Shown: positions 25,831-36,037 of the stretch, piece after piece
How the letters are laid out: each line of letters opens with the position of its first letter
Numbering within the stretch: position 1 is the first letter of the stretch
Assembly (NCBI GenBank): GCA_016748015.1
Contig: JAAOMT010000211.1
Location: forward strand, 240,248 to 304,247
DNA from: Geosiphon pyriformis
Taxonomy: Eukaryota; Glomeromycota; Glomeromycetes; Archaeosporales; Geosiphonaceae
DNA length: 64,000 nucleotides
Direction of reading: 5' to 3'
Translations under genes and position numbers: made by a program
The notes under the pieces: generated by a model
The model's database searches: none
What the model was told of the DNA's origin: nothing
The model's input: only the letters and a program-made list of their open reading frames with translations

Positions 25831-27100
25831 ATTCAATACTACCTCTTCCTTGATTCTAACCACTTTGGGAAAATTTTGAGAAAAAAACAACTTATTACAG
25901 TCCCATGTTTATAAGTTTATCCCTAGCATTCTCATAGTCAAAACTTCGGAAACATGCTTTAGGAATTCAAAGTTGTCTCGATAATCCAGTATCGAAGAAT
26001 AAAGATAAGGTGGATTTTATTTCCATAATTGTATTATAGTCTATTAATAAAGCAAAACTTATAATTTTCTCGGGCTTGCTTTCTCAGGAAATTTTCTGTC
26101 TAATGGCTTTTAAGTGGATGGGGATATGTAAAAAAAAATTACCGTTATAGATTAATTTATGATTTGAAATATTAGCAACAGAACTAAGATCGGTCTTTTC
26201 GAAGAAGAGTAGGCTTTCTGATATCCTTGGAATTTAACATCAGTTCAATTTTTTAAATATATTGAATCAATTAACAAGTATTTATTTGATGGAAATTTAT
26301 TTATTATTATTGAATAGGCTTAATGAATAAATGTGACAAAATTATCAGGTTGAAAATTTTATTATTAAAATTTTTATATTAATTAATTGTTTGTTTATAT
26401 TTTATTATTAGCAATAAGTGACAAATAATATTTAACAAATATATAAGAATTTATATTTTGACAATAAATTAATATAAAAATTTTAAATTATATATAATAA
26501 CTTAATTTAAATAATTTCAATAAAAAAATTTAAAATTAATAAATGCTTTTAAAAAAAGTATAAAAATAAGAAAAGTTATATAAAAATTAGTTGATAAAAA
26601 TAATTATTTAATTGTTATATTAGTAATTTCAAATTTTATTGATTGTGAACATATAATAGTTATTTGCCATATTATATAACTTTTAAAGTTATAATTTTAA
26701 TTAAGTTATTATTAATAACTTTTACCTATATTAACATACGTAGATCAGTATGGCACATGATAAAATTAAACAAACGGCTGCAAGTGAATTATTTAGACGC
26801 TGGGACTTGACAATTCAAATATTTCTGTTTTGCGAGGATGATACTAGATGGTCCGGGTGGTTTAGTTCAATTTATTTTTTTCTGTGAATAATTGGTATCA
26901 ATATGATCGTTAACTTTGTAGTTTCTTTGTTATCACTTTCGTGGTGAGGAACAAGTCGCTTGTTAAATATCTGAAATTCCTTGAATCGAAACGAACCCCC
27001 GTGAAATAACGAAGGCATCAATTGCAAAACCAGAAACTTGCAGTATTTTAAGATAACCTCGACAAAAATTATCGCACTCGTCAGAAAATTAACAGTTAAC
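25831..27100. other. Intergenic, mostly AT-rich
   Basis: After the RPB3 3' flank the sequence becomes AT desert (26.3-26.75 kb), then rises in GC before the zinc-finger gene at 27101. No gene recognised. The in-frame ATG at 27038 is taken as leader. Confidence 0.55.
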
Positions 27101-27787
27101 ATGGCAGGTACGCCATCCAATAATAATAAGGAAGCTATATCAGAGACTCAGAATAAGGTTGTTAAAGAAGAAGCCCGCTCATTATCTTTGAGTAGCTCTG
27201 ATCCAGATAATGGTCTTTCGGCTTTGATACCAAGCAGTTCTGTTGCTATCTCAACTTTCACTGCTGTTCAAGAAGTTGTTGGGAGTTCCTTAAACTTAAT
27301 TAGATCAACTACCGATTTAACGATGATGACGACAACACCAATAAAAAAAACAACTAAAAAAAATCCAGTGCTAATTCTTCCTCGCCCGGATTCAGGAGAA
27401 GAAAAGACTGATTTTGTTACCGACGCCGAAGATACCCAGTTCGAGCCCCCAATAAAAGAACAACGAAAATCGAATGAGTCGGTTTCGGGACAGTCTTCAC
27501 CCACCAATGACAATGAAAGAAGATTTCCTTGCCTAATATGTGGTCATCGATTTTCACGAAAATACAACATGGAACAACACATGAAAACTCATGATCCCAA
27601 TAGGAGAAAGGATTTTGCCTGCGATTTTCCTGGGTGCACTTCCACTTTCACCCGTAGACATGATCTAAAGCGACATACCCGAAATATTCATGTGCGTGAA
27701 ATTAACCATCAGTGTGAGGTCTGTAACAAAGGTTTTAGCCGTAAGGATGCTTGGAAACGGCATATAGCAGCCTGTAGCAAATATTAA
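27101..27787 (+). CDS. C2H2 zinc-finger protein, three fingers, CRZ1-like layout
   Basis: Single exon, 228 residues from the ATG at 27101 (MAGTPSNNNKEAI); an in-frame ATG at 27038 would add 21 residues with no domain and is less likely. The first 140 residues are Ser/Thr-rich and disordered. The C-terminus carries three adjacent C2H2 fingers: C-LI-C then H-MKT-H, C-DFPG-C then H-TRNI-H, and C-EV-C with a C-terminal H-IAA-C, so the last finger is C2HC. Finger spacing and the RKYN, RRHD, RKDA contact helices resemble calcineurin-responsive factors of fungi. A nuclear DNA-binding regulator is likely; the target is unknown. Confidence 0.85.
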   Translation: MAGTPSNNNKEAISETQNKVVKEEARSLSLSSSDPDNGLSALIPSSSVAISTFTAVQEVVGSSLNLIRSTTDLTMMTTTPIKKTTKKNPVLILPRPDSGEEKTDFVTDAEDTQFEPPIKEQRKSNESVSGQSSPTNDNERRFPCLICGHRFSRKYNMEQHMKTHDPNRRKDFACDFPGCTSTFTRRHDLKRHTRNIHVREINHQCEVCNKGFSRKDAWKRHIAACSKY

Positions 27788-29181
27788 TTCCTTTCGAGGA
27801 TCAAGATTGATTGGTTTTAACAATACAATCGCAATGGTAAACCTATATTGGATTGAACGACAATCGTGAAACCTATCATTCAATTTTGTTAATAATTTTT
27901 ATTTTACCCTCTTTTGCACTCCTTTAATCATCCAATAATCTATTAAGTTTTAAATTATTTGAATAGAAAAAACCAATCAGTCAGTCGATTAGTAATTATG
28001 AAAGGTTTTTTTAAAAATTCAATCATAACATTTGAATAATGTAATCCTGATTAACAAACATGTTCTAAATGATATATACTATTAACTTTATATAAAATTA
28101 GCTATATGAAATTGATTTATATCAAATCCAAAACTACAAGAAGAGAAGAATGCCCTTTATTAATAATACAAAGCATACATGAATAACGAAAATAATTATT
28201 ATGAAATCTACTTAAGTTGATTGTCAACAATTTTGGGTATTATTGTTGATGATGATTATTGTGTTCAATAATGTTTCTTAACGCGATAAATCTTCACGGT
28301 GTTTAGAAATTTAAAAAAATCTCTTTTGCTTATTTGTTCTTCCACTATATAGCCTTGATTCATTAAATCATTTCCAGGTTTAAGTAAAAACTTGATTTTT
28401 CTATTTAGATAAGGATTTATCAAATTTCAAAAGAAGATGAATATGGTATTTAGGTGCAATTCAGAATTTTCAATTCATGCTAAAGCTTCGTTTTTATATA
28501 TATCTAATTTAAAAGACGATTTCAACACATTTTGTGATTTTTTTATTCTATGTCTTTAAAATAACAGATATTAAAACTATCCAAAAATGTTTAAATAAAG
28601 AAAAATAATTTATAAGATATATTAAGAAAAAACAAGCATTAAAAAATTACAAGAATTAAGAAAACTATCAAAAAAATAAAAGATTATAGTAAATATATAA
28701 GAATAATTCTATTTATATTAATACATTGTATAAAATTTTTTTTACAAAACCAAATAAATTACACATAAAATTAGTATGTAATAAATAATAAAAATATGAA
28801 TAAATACAAAAAAGCTCTTTATTTTTATAGAATTTGTAATTGTTTTGTTAAAATGTTTAAAAAAAAGTTTACCAAATTGTAAAAAAAATTTTCAAGTTTT
28901 AATTAAGACATTTTTTTAAAAATTTAACTTAAAAACATAAGTAAAAAGTTTTTATAGTTTTATAATAATATAAAAAATATCACAATAAAAAACCAAAATA
29001 ATAATTATTAATATTATTACAAATAAAAACAAAAAATAAATAAATAAATAATAAGAAAAAAAAAACTATTAAAAAATAATTGATTATTTTTAATTTACAA
29101 ATGAGTTTACAAAAACTTAATATTTAATTATAACAATAATAAAAAATAAGTTTTAATATATTAATAAAAATTATGTATTTA

Positions 29182-29267
<86 letters not shown>

Positions 29268-29759
29268 AATAATAAAGCAAAACCAAATTATTAAAAAATA
29301 ATAATAAATAATAATAATAATAATAAATTTATAAAGTTATTAATAATATAAACAACAAAAATAAAAAAATTATTAAGTAAAAAATAAATAAAAAAATAAA
29401 TAATAATTTAAACAATTTTTTATCTATTAATAATAATTACATATATTTTTAAATATTTGTTCTACTTTTTTAAAAAAATATTTATTTTTAAAGCTTAATG
29501 TTTTATAAAAATCTAAATAAGATTAGTTGTAATATATATTATAAAATTGTAATAATAGTAATCGCTAAACTAATATTTTTTATTTTTAATAAATAACTTA
29601 TTAATTTAATTAACAAAATTAACTTGAATAATTTAATATAGATAAATGGTTCTATTTCTTATGTTTTAATATTATTACTTTTTTTCGCCTTTTTTTTTAA
29701 TAAATCACATAATAATTACAGTATTTAATTAGTATTATAAATCCAAATTTAATTAAGTT
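27788..29759. other. AT desert with trinucleotide microsatellite
   Basis: No gene seen. From about 28.3 kb it is almost pure A/T, with poly(A)/poly(T) runs and the AAT array listed separately. Confidence 0.7.
29183..29263. repeat. (AAT)n microsatellite
   Basis: About 80 bp of AAT repeats, interrupted once by GTA near 29214. Related shorter arrays occur near 46255 and at 58860-58883. Confidence 0.95.
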
Positions 29760-31022
29760 TTTATTCAATTCTAAACTCAGCCCAATAGCTAACTATGACA
29801 TAAAATTTAAGGATCTTAAAATAGCCGCGACTCACGCGTTTTCTACATGTGACTAGCCACCCGAGCCAGTCAAGGCTAGTAGTTCTGTTATAAATATTTA
29901 TACACTATACTACACTAACTGTAACACCTAACCTATCACGAAACAAGTAGTGATCAGCGAAATCAAGCACGTTAGAAAAAAATTTATTGTGACAACGCGA
30001 CCCTATATAAAATAGGCTAAAATCGCGAGACCCAGTGCCAGCCGAAGCAACACTACCAACAACCTCCTCTACAAGTAACGTGCCATTCCTCTCGCACTCA
30101 ACCCGCGACTTCATCCTGTGCGACCATACCAATTCACGATGGGAAAAGACCAACGAGCGAACAAATTCTATGACCTTCAAGCTTTCAGACTTGGCGGACC
30201 TGAAAGCTTTGGCAGCGTCACAAACCAAAGATTTAAAAACAAAGCCCTTCATCAGAGCAGCATAAATACGGTTATCCAAAGGTGGAGCTAGGGGGTCTAA
30301 CTTCGAAGCCAGGGCACACAGGTCTTGCAAAATTCTAGAATCTCCCACAGTAGAACCAGACCACTCACGCCACACAGCAGCACCGATTGAAACCACCTCT
30401 TTCCTTAACAAAATATCCCCAGCACACTCAAATGTGTGGTCTGACGACTCAAAAGCCCACACTAGATGCAGGCCTTTATCATATCTTCTCTTGCGTTCGG
30501 CGACCAGCAATCTACCATGGAGCGCCTTCATAATGTAGGTCCTAAACCCAGGAGTTTTGGTACTGGTAAAGCCAGAACCAAAATGCTGGTCAGGATGCCA
30601 AACCGAAACTGTTTTGTCCCAATCGATCTCATTAACCAAACTAGCGTCCAAAAATTTTCTAGCAAATTTGACCTCCCATCTGGCACAACTGGAGGTATCA
30701 CATAACTCGCGTACATAATGCCGAGCGTTGCTGGATATTGCCACCCCGTCGTAACCACGAAAGAAACTATCTGGGATCCCAGGAGGCAAAACGTGACCCG
30801 AAGAGCAAGCTACACCAGCCATGCGATCCACAATTTCATTGCCAAGCACACCGGAATGTCCTTTAACCTTGACCCAATTCACAATGAGACCCTTACGCTA
30901 AACGGTATTATCTATCCTGCGCTTCTCCATCCAGCACCTTTTCCTAAAATCAGGCACGATAGATACGCCAGAACGGCATATGTCAAATGCAGCCGAGCTA
31001 TCCGTAAAGACTATTTTTACTA
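29760..31022 (-). mobile_element. 5'-truncated LINE copy with RNase H tail and 3' UTR
   Basis: GC content jumps sharply here. The minus strand starts inside an RNase H domain at about 31020 (KIVFTDSSAAF), runs through the terminal domain and ends in a structured tail (29868-29760). Truncation at the 5' side is the usual outcome of incomplete target-primed reverse transcription. The tail is homologous to 58886-58981. Much younger than the LINE at 11-17 kb because the frame is nearly intact. Confidence 0.8.
29905..31020 (-). pseudogene. LINE RNase H and C-terminal domain fragment
   Basis: The frame reads KIVFTDSSAAFDICRSG, then a TAG stop at 30907-30905 (Val-Thr side NTV*RKG), then VNWVKVKGHSGVLGNEIVDR, the last RNase H helix of LINE polymerases, followed by about 280 residues of open frame to 29905 with a Cys/His-containing tail (SSDHTFECAG). 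The first catalytic Asp and Glu are missing through truncation. One stop in about 370 codons makes it a recent insertion. Confidence 0.82.
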
Positions 31023-31427
31023 TTACATAATAATTATTACTTAATTTAATTTAATATTAACTATTTAAGTTATTAATTATGATTAATATATGTTAAATTA
31101 ATAAAAATTTTCAATTTTATACTACTGAGAAAAATGAAATTTTAGAAAAGTTGGAAATTAAATTACTTATTAATCATAGCAAAGCTCTTAACACAATAAT
31201 ACAAATTCCAACAATGGTCAAACAAATTGGTAATAGTGTGAACATTTTAACAGCTATAATAAATACTTTTTTTTTAAGTAACAAAGATTTTGATGCAACA
31301 GCGGTCCATTGGGAAAGTAAAAAAGGCCTTCATATTGGGTTTGAAAAAAGGCTTTAAAAATCACAAAGTGCATATGTATTCTTGATTGGCTCGGGTGGCT
31401 AATCACTCAATAAAACAAAAAAAAAAA
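31023..31427 (+). mobile_element. Probable retroposon 3' fragment with poly(A) tail
   Basis: A short open frame (31151-31357, ending GLHIGFEKRL) with no known domain is followed by a GC-rich tail ggctcgggtggctaatcact, then caataaaac and a run of about twelve A. The 26 bp at 31381-31406 are the reverse complement of 29849-29874 with two mismatches. Reading as a 3'-UTR plus poly(A) places its end 34 bp before the HEN1 start codon. Confidence 0.5.
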
Positions 31428-31460
31428 GATGCGCAATCATTACTCACCTCATTATAAAAT

Positions 31461-33116
31461 ATGGCAACGGGTGGCGAAGATAAAGACTTGATAATGTTTG
31501 ATCCTCCCTTGTGGAGACAACGTAGAGGTCTTGTGAACCAAGTTTTGAGAAAGCACCAAGTAACTTCGGTACGCTCCCAGAACCTTTACCAATTCTACCA
31601 TTTCAAACAGAAAAGCCTTACTCTCAATTTCCTCTAGGTATTTGACTTTGGGTGTGGGGAAGGAGCACTTCTCTCATTTCTCGTTCAACCTTTTGAAGAT
31701 GGGCCTATAGTTCGCCTTGCTGGTATTGATATATGCTCCGAAATATTGAAGTCCACATCCAAAAATTGTAGTCCATGGGATCACGACCATGAATTTTTAA
31801 GACTGACACCTTTGACCGTGGATTTATATCAAGGTACATGCTAGCCACATAATTATTCTATAATTGCATTTTTATAAACCAATATTTAAAATTAATTCAG
31901 GAAGCATCGACGTGGCTGACGAAAGGCTTTGTGGATATGAGGCCGTGGTCTGCATGGAAGTGTAGGGAAATCAATTTTCTTAATCAATTGTTGCATAATA
32001 TGATGTATGCGCTCATTTCTTTCTATTGATTATATAGAATAGAGCACGTTGATCCGCCTGTGCTTGAGAAATTTTTTGAGGTCGTTCTCGGCGCATATAA
32101 ACCGAAAATTTTGATCGTCACCACTCCTAACGTTGAATTCAATATATATTTTCCACAATTGAAATATGGGACACCCGAAGCGATTTTACGCATCGATGAT
32201 CATCGGTTCGAATGGACCCGTAAAGAATTTCAAGAATGGTTGGTCACCAGAACAATAATATATCTCTTTATCCGTCTCACGTTCGATGATTATATTTATA
32301 CTTAGGGCCTTATCAGGTGCAGACAAATATAATTATTCAGTTGAATTTAGTGGTGTTGGTCGATTGAAAGATAGTGATCCAGCAGTTGGTTTCGCAACAC
32401 AAATCGCGATCTTTCTAGATCTGGAACCTGGTGCGGCACCTATGGCGTCTAATTTTGGAGCCTATCAACTTATCGAACACATAATTTTCCCACATTATGA
32501 TGAACCGGAAAAAAGTCACTCGGAAATTATTGAAGACATTGATTATTTTATGAAGTTTCTTTGCAATCATATTACTGAAGATGAACAGGATTCATCTTCT
32601 GAAAAGGATAAGGTTGATAATAATCTAAAAAAAGATCATGTTCTTATTGATGACCTATGGAACATTCACCGAATCCATCAGATTTGCAAGTCAAAGGAGA
32701 AATTATGTGAAGTTTTAGCCACATGCGCCGATTTTACACTTGTAAATAACGAGTGGGTGCAAGTGCACAAAAAGTATGAATTAGAACAGCCGGTTCAAGA
32801 AGATATGAATTCTCCGTTTACCAATGACGATGCAATTCTCAGCGAGGGCTCAAACACAGATACAGAAAGTTGGCAAGATAAAAAATCGCGATTTATTAGT
32901 AATACCACATCACAAGAGGACAATTATGGATGGGAATATTGGGACAAGAGTGACAACACACTATCTCCACTATCAACAGAAGAAGATTCCCAATGGAAAA
33001 CAGAAGACGAAATAATAGATTCCCAATGGAAAACAGAAGACGAAATAATAGATTCCCAATGGAAAAATATTGGGATTGGTATCGAGGAAAACTTAGAAAG
33101 CATTGAGTGGACTTAG
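31461..33116 (+). CDS. HEN1: HEN1 small-RNA 3'-end 2'-O-methyltransferase
   Basis: Five exons in phase (31461-31568, 31638-31833, 31901-31961, 32038-32238, 32306-33116) give 458 residues. The SAM-binding motif VFDFGCGEG (37-45) and the diagnostic metal site E121, E124, H125 (CMEVIEHVDPP) plus H177 (IDDHRFEWTRKEFQEW) are all present, as is IVTTPNVEFN. KYNYSVEFSGVG ends the catalytic domain. The enzyme methylates the 2'-OH of the last nucleotide of small RNAs, protecting them from tailing and decay. AM fungi have a working RNAi pathway, so this is a plausible core component. There is no dsRNA-binding domain as in plants, so it is the short, animal/bacterial-type layout. About 200 residues of acidic C-terminus include an 11-residue tandem repeat with Trp. 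Confidence 0.95.
32985..33066 (+). repeat. 33-bp coding tandem repeat in HEN1
   Basis: Two identical 33-bp units at 32985-33017 and 33018-33050 and a partial third from 33051 encode DSQWKTEDEII, DSQWKTEDEII, DSQWKN. Unit length is a multiple of three, so copy number can change without a frameshift. Confidence 0.95.
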
Positions 33117-33526
33117 GAATTAAATTTTTGTGCAAATGGTGTGTAAAACCATATTTTTTTTAGAATATTGAATTTCCCAGGTCGAAATCAAATTTTTTTA
33201 GTTTGTTCAAATACACCATATTTATTAGTAAATAGAGGAAAATGTATATAATGGTTTTCACAAATCTTGATTCTTAATTGTTGAAATTTAATTATTTTGC
33301 TTCGTGAAATTTGCTCAATAAGATTATAATTAAAATATAAATTAAACGAAATAAATATTAAAAGGATTCTTATAAAAGCGCGACAAATTCTTGATGGTAC
33401 CTAAGATGAACCGCTATTACCTTCTCACACATCTCCAACCCCCTTTGTATGACCAAGATTTCTCCTGCAAATAATTTTAATTTATTCGAACCAGTTTACT
33501 TATTAAGAATTTCAACAACTATTTGA
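33117..33526. other. Convergent spacer between HEN1 and OST5
   Basis: AT-rich 3' flanks of two convergent genes. No ORF or repeat of note. Confidence 0.6.
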
Positions 33527-33981
33527 TTATACATAAATCCCAACTGAAAGAAACAAGAATAACGTGCCAAACCCGAGCGCCAACGATGCCGGAATTGCGG
33601 AAGCTAATTCTTTGATCGCAAATCCATCTGCTTTTGTGCTGTGATTGAATACTTGTCAGGAATAATAAAATTAATTAGAAATTATAATTCGGGACGAATA
33701 AATATATGATTCTTGAAGTTCATTTCCGTTCGACTTCAATCACGAAACCTCTCAAGGATGATAAAAGGATACACAGAGAAGGTACTAGACGCCACAAATC
33801 CAGATATTAAGAGTAGCAAAGCGAGAACAGGGAATAAAGCTTGTGGAACTGGAGCTTGATATGGTGTTCCAGCTTCCCAGTCGTTCTGTTTTGAAAGAGT
33901 GAGAAAAAAGATGATGTGATAAGAAGGCGAGAGTTAGAAAAGGAGATATTGTAAGTATAGGCTTACCAACGCGGAGAACAT
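33527..33981 (-). CDS. OST5: Oligosaccharyltransferase subunit OST5/TMEM258
   Basis: Three exons (33981-33967, 33885-33773, 33638-33527) give 79 residues, exactly the length of human TMEM258. MFSAL-NDWEAGTPYQAP is followed by the first membrane segment (LFPVLALLLLISGFVASSTF) and a second ending ALGFGTLFLFLSVGIYV, the family's invariant C-terminal pattern. It is a two-pass ER membrane subunit that helps stabilise the N-glycosylation complex next to the STT3 catalytic subunit. Intron 2 has a perfect U12-type donor. The start codon lies inside the last exon of an overlapping upstream ORF (33967-34435). The family call is strong despite the small size. Confidence 0.9.
33639..33772 (-). other. Candidate U12-type intron of OST5 (intron 2)
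   Basis: The donor gtatcctttt matches the minor-spliceosome consensus at every position. The acceptor is aatcacag, and ttcctgac, close to the U12 branch consensus, lies about 17 nt upstream of it. Splicing joins TTC TCT GT to C ACA AAA and restores FSVTKADGFAIKELAS. The alternative acceptor cctgacaag gives the wrong phase. Confidence 0.75.
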
Positions 33982-34435
33982 GTTGGGAAAGTATCGTACT
34001 GATTGAAAACTATGAACGTGTCAGATGGAAATATTAGTTATTCAATTTCAACGTGATCAAACTAGTCCCAAAAATTTATTGTTAGTACTACCATTCGCTT
34101 CATATTTTTTTTTCTGCTCTTCAATATGTTTGATAAAAATTTGGTAATATTCTTTCTGCTGTTAAAAATAATTTTGGAAAATCTTACAAAATTGAATTCG
34201 TTACTTACCTACTCTTTTATCGATGGGTTTTTGATTCTTAAAGGCAGCTAAGGCAGCTGAAGCGTTACTTAACCATGTGGGAAACCGAGAAAAAGATCGC
34301 AAAGGCAAGGATCTACTAATACAGCAGCGTCAGACCATATGGTTAACCATTGGAACGAAACTTTTCTCGGAACAGGGAAAGGATAAACCCATAAAAATGT
34401 AAATCATCGGGATGTTTAACAAATTGGGCTCCCAT
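33967..34435 (-). CDS. Small unidentified basic protein overlapping OST5 start
   Basis: Exons 34435-34389, 34312-34213, 34158-34092 and 34009-33967 join in phase to MGAQFVKHPDDLHFYGSLPL, then SRFPTWLSNASAALAAFKNQ, KPIDKRQKEYYQIFIKHIEE and a tail ending TCSPR: about 85 residues. If the following intron (donor gtaagc at 33966) is spliced, its stop is TGA formed across the junction; if retained, TAA at 33963. The OST5 ATG lies inside the last exon in another frame, 16 nt overlap in the spliced form. The basic, amphipathic N-terminus hints at a mitochondrial or membrane-associated protein, but I do not recognise the family. It could alternatively end in exon 3 read-through (stop after GSTNNKFLGLV). 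Confidence 0.55.
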
Positions 34436-34496
34436 TCTACCGATAATATTTCCTACTTGATTTTTTCGTGTATTAACATTGGATTAAAGTGCTTAG

Positions 34497-35487
34497 ATGG
34501 ATCCAAATACATCACGAACTGAATCAATTATAATTTATTTTTTCGGATTCCCTTTGAATCATAGTCCTCTTCGGCATGCGCTCTATGGCCCTGATACTGA
34601 AGTCTGCCTTTTCACCAAGGATCCACAGAAAGATTTTAAAGAACTCTTATCACAACATAATGTCACTCGAATAACTAAGGTATATTCTATTATTAACCTC
34701 TATTTATATCCCTGAAATTTAATTTTGAGTTTAGTGAATTCAATATTTCCCTTGAATGTCTAGGTTATTAGTCTCGATAAACTTCGTAAAAAGTATAAAC
34801 AATTTGAAGCAAAAAGACAATTATGTGATGCGTTTGAACTATTCCTTGCCGATGAACGGATATTACACCGCTTGCCAAAACTGCTGGGGAAGGTATTTTT
34901 TATAAAAAAGAAGTAAGTTTAATAGTCTATTTTTCTCTGAGTTAGAGAGACGGGAAGCATATGTGTTCATACGCAAGAGAATTTTTAGATTATCTTATAA
35001 TGGTAGATAATATCATTCTTTCCTTCCTACAGGCAGCCAATTCCAGTGAAGTTAAAGTCGGGTGATATAAAGGCCGAAATTGATCGGGCATGTAATTCCA
35101 CCTATTTGCACCTTAGCACAGGAACGTGTGTGTATGTATGGAAAGCGTTTCATGAAAATTTATCAAATACTTTTACTTAAAAATTTTGCAATGGATGATG
35201 ACAAATTGATTATTAATAGCGCAGTAAAAATCGGCAATGTTAACCACTCCGTGTCCCAATTATTGGAGAATCTCGACTTAAGCGTCCCTATAATTGTGGA
35301 AAAGCTACCCAAGAAGCGAAAAAATATTATGTCCATGCAAATTAAAACAGGGAACTCGGTGAGTTTGCCAATTTATAACGCCCAGCTCTACAATGGAACA
35401 TACAATGAACTTGCGGAGCAGGAAGAGGAACCCGAGAGTCCCAATGAAAAACCAGAAGCCATCGAAGCAGTCGAAGCAAGAATCTAA
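34497..35487 (+). CDS. UTP30: Ribosomal L1-domain protein, UTP30/RSL1D1-like
   Basis: Four exons (34497-34679, 34764-34912, 35033-35131, 35220-35487) give 232 residues. The L1 fold shows ALYGPDTEVCLFTKDP, LRKKYKQFEAKRQLCDAFEL with FLADERILHRLPKLLGKVFF, PIPVKL, then CNSTYLHLSTGTCVAVKIGN and MQIKTGNSVSLPIYNA. Members act in nucleolar pre-rRNA processing within the small-subunit processome. The N-terminus is shorter than usual, so an upstream exon may be missing. The chosen frame ends in an acidic tail; an overlapping frame (to 35611) is Lys/Arg/Asn-rich, like the usual basic tail of the family, so the last exon may hide a frameshift or splice. Confidence 0.85.
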
Positions 35488-36037
35488 TTCCTTAAAGAGG
35501 TCAGATAAAGAGCAGGTTAATTCAAGATTAAGAAGCAAGAATCAAAAGAATAATGTGAAAAAAGATAAGATTCCTCAAGGGAGGGGGAAATCTCGGTTAA
35601 CAAAATGTTGAAAGCAAGGAGTGATTTAAATACGACCGAAGAGACAAACATCAGAATTGTATTTACACCGTTTCTTCAGTATCACTTTGACCAAATGGGA
35701 ATCCTTATGATTTTGAGGAAATTTTTTGATGTGTTCAGGTTTTATATTTAATGGAAAATAAAAGTTTACCAGACCAGATAAATTATATAAAGCGGTAGAA
35801 TTTATTGTTTCGGATTGGGCGCTTCTGGGATGACAGAAAAATCTAGGTCTCTTATAAAATAATTCATATCGGACAATAGAGAAGAAATTTCAAATTTCAA
35901 AATTCTGGGCGCAAGACAGCTTGGATGATATAATTCCCAATTCTGATAATAAATAAAGAACTGATGTGCTTTGTTGTTAGTATATCCTAAGTTACAAAAT
36001 CGATGATTCGAAAAATTGGGAGCGATCAACACCAAGA
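35488..36037. other. Convergent spacer and possible alternative UTP30 tail
   Basis: 35488-35611 contains the end of a basic open frame (SLKRSDKEQVNSRLRSKNQK then PQGRGKSRLTK) overlapping UTP30 in another frame. The rest is the 3' flank of two convergent genes. Confidence 0.5.

Noticed and set aside
27038-27100. Upstream ATG for the zinc-finger gene
   Set aside because: It adds 21 residues with no domain; the ATG at 27101 has better context (aacATGGC) and gives a Ser/Thr-rich start like relatives.
30035-31044. Plus-strand open frames opposite the LINE fragment
   Set aside because: The minus frame has the RNase H motif WVKVKGHSG; the plus frames are its mirror.
29849-31406. A DNA transposon with terminal inverted repeats
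   Set aside because: The 26-bp inverted match could be TIRs, but the left copy is the 3' UTR of a LINE and the right copy ends in poly(A), and no transposase is present. Two retroposon tails in opposite orientation explain it better.
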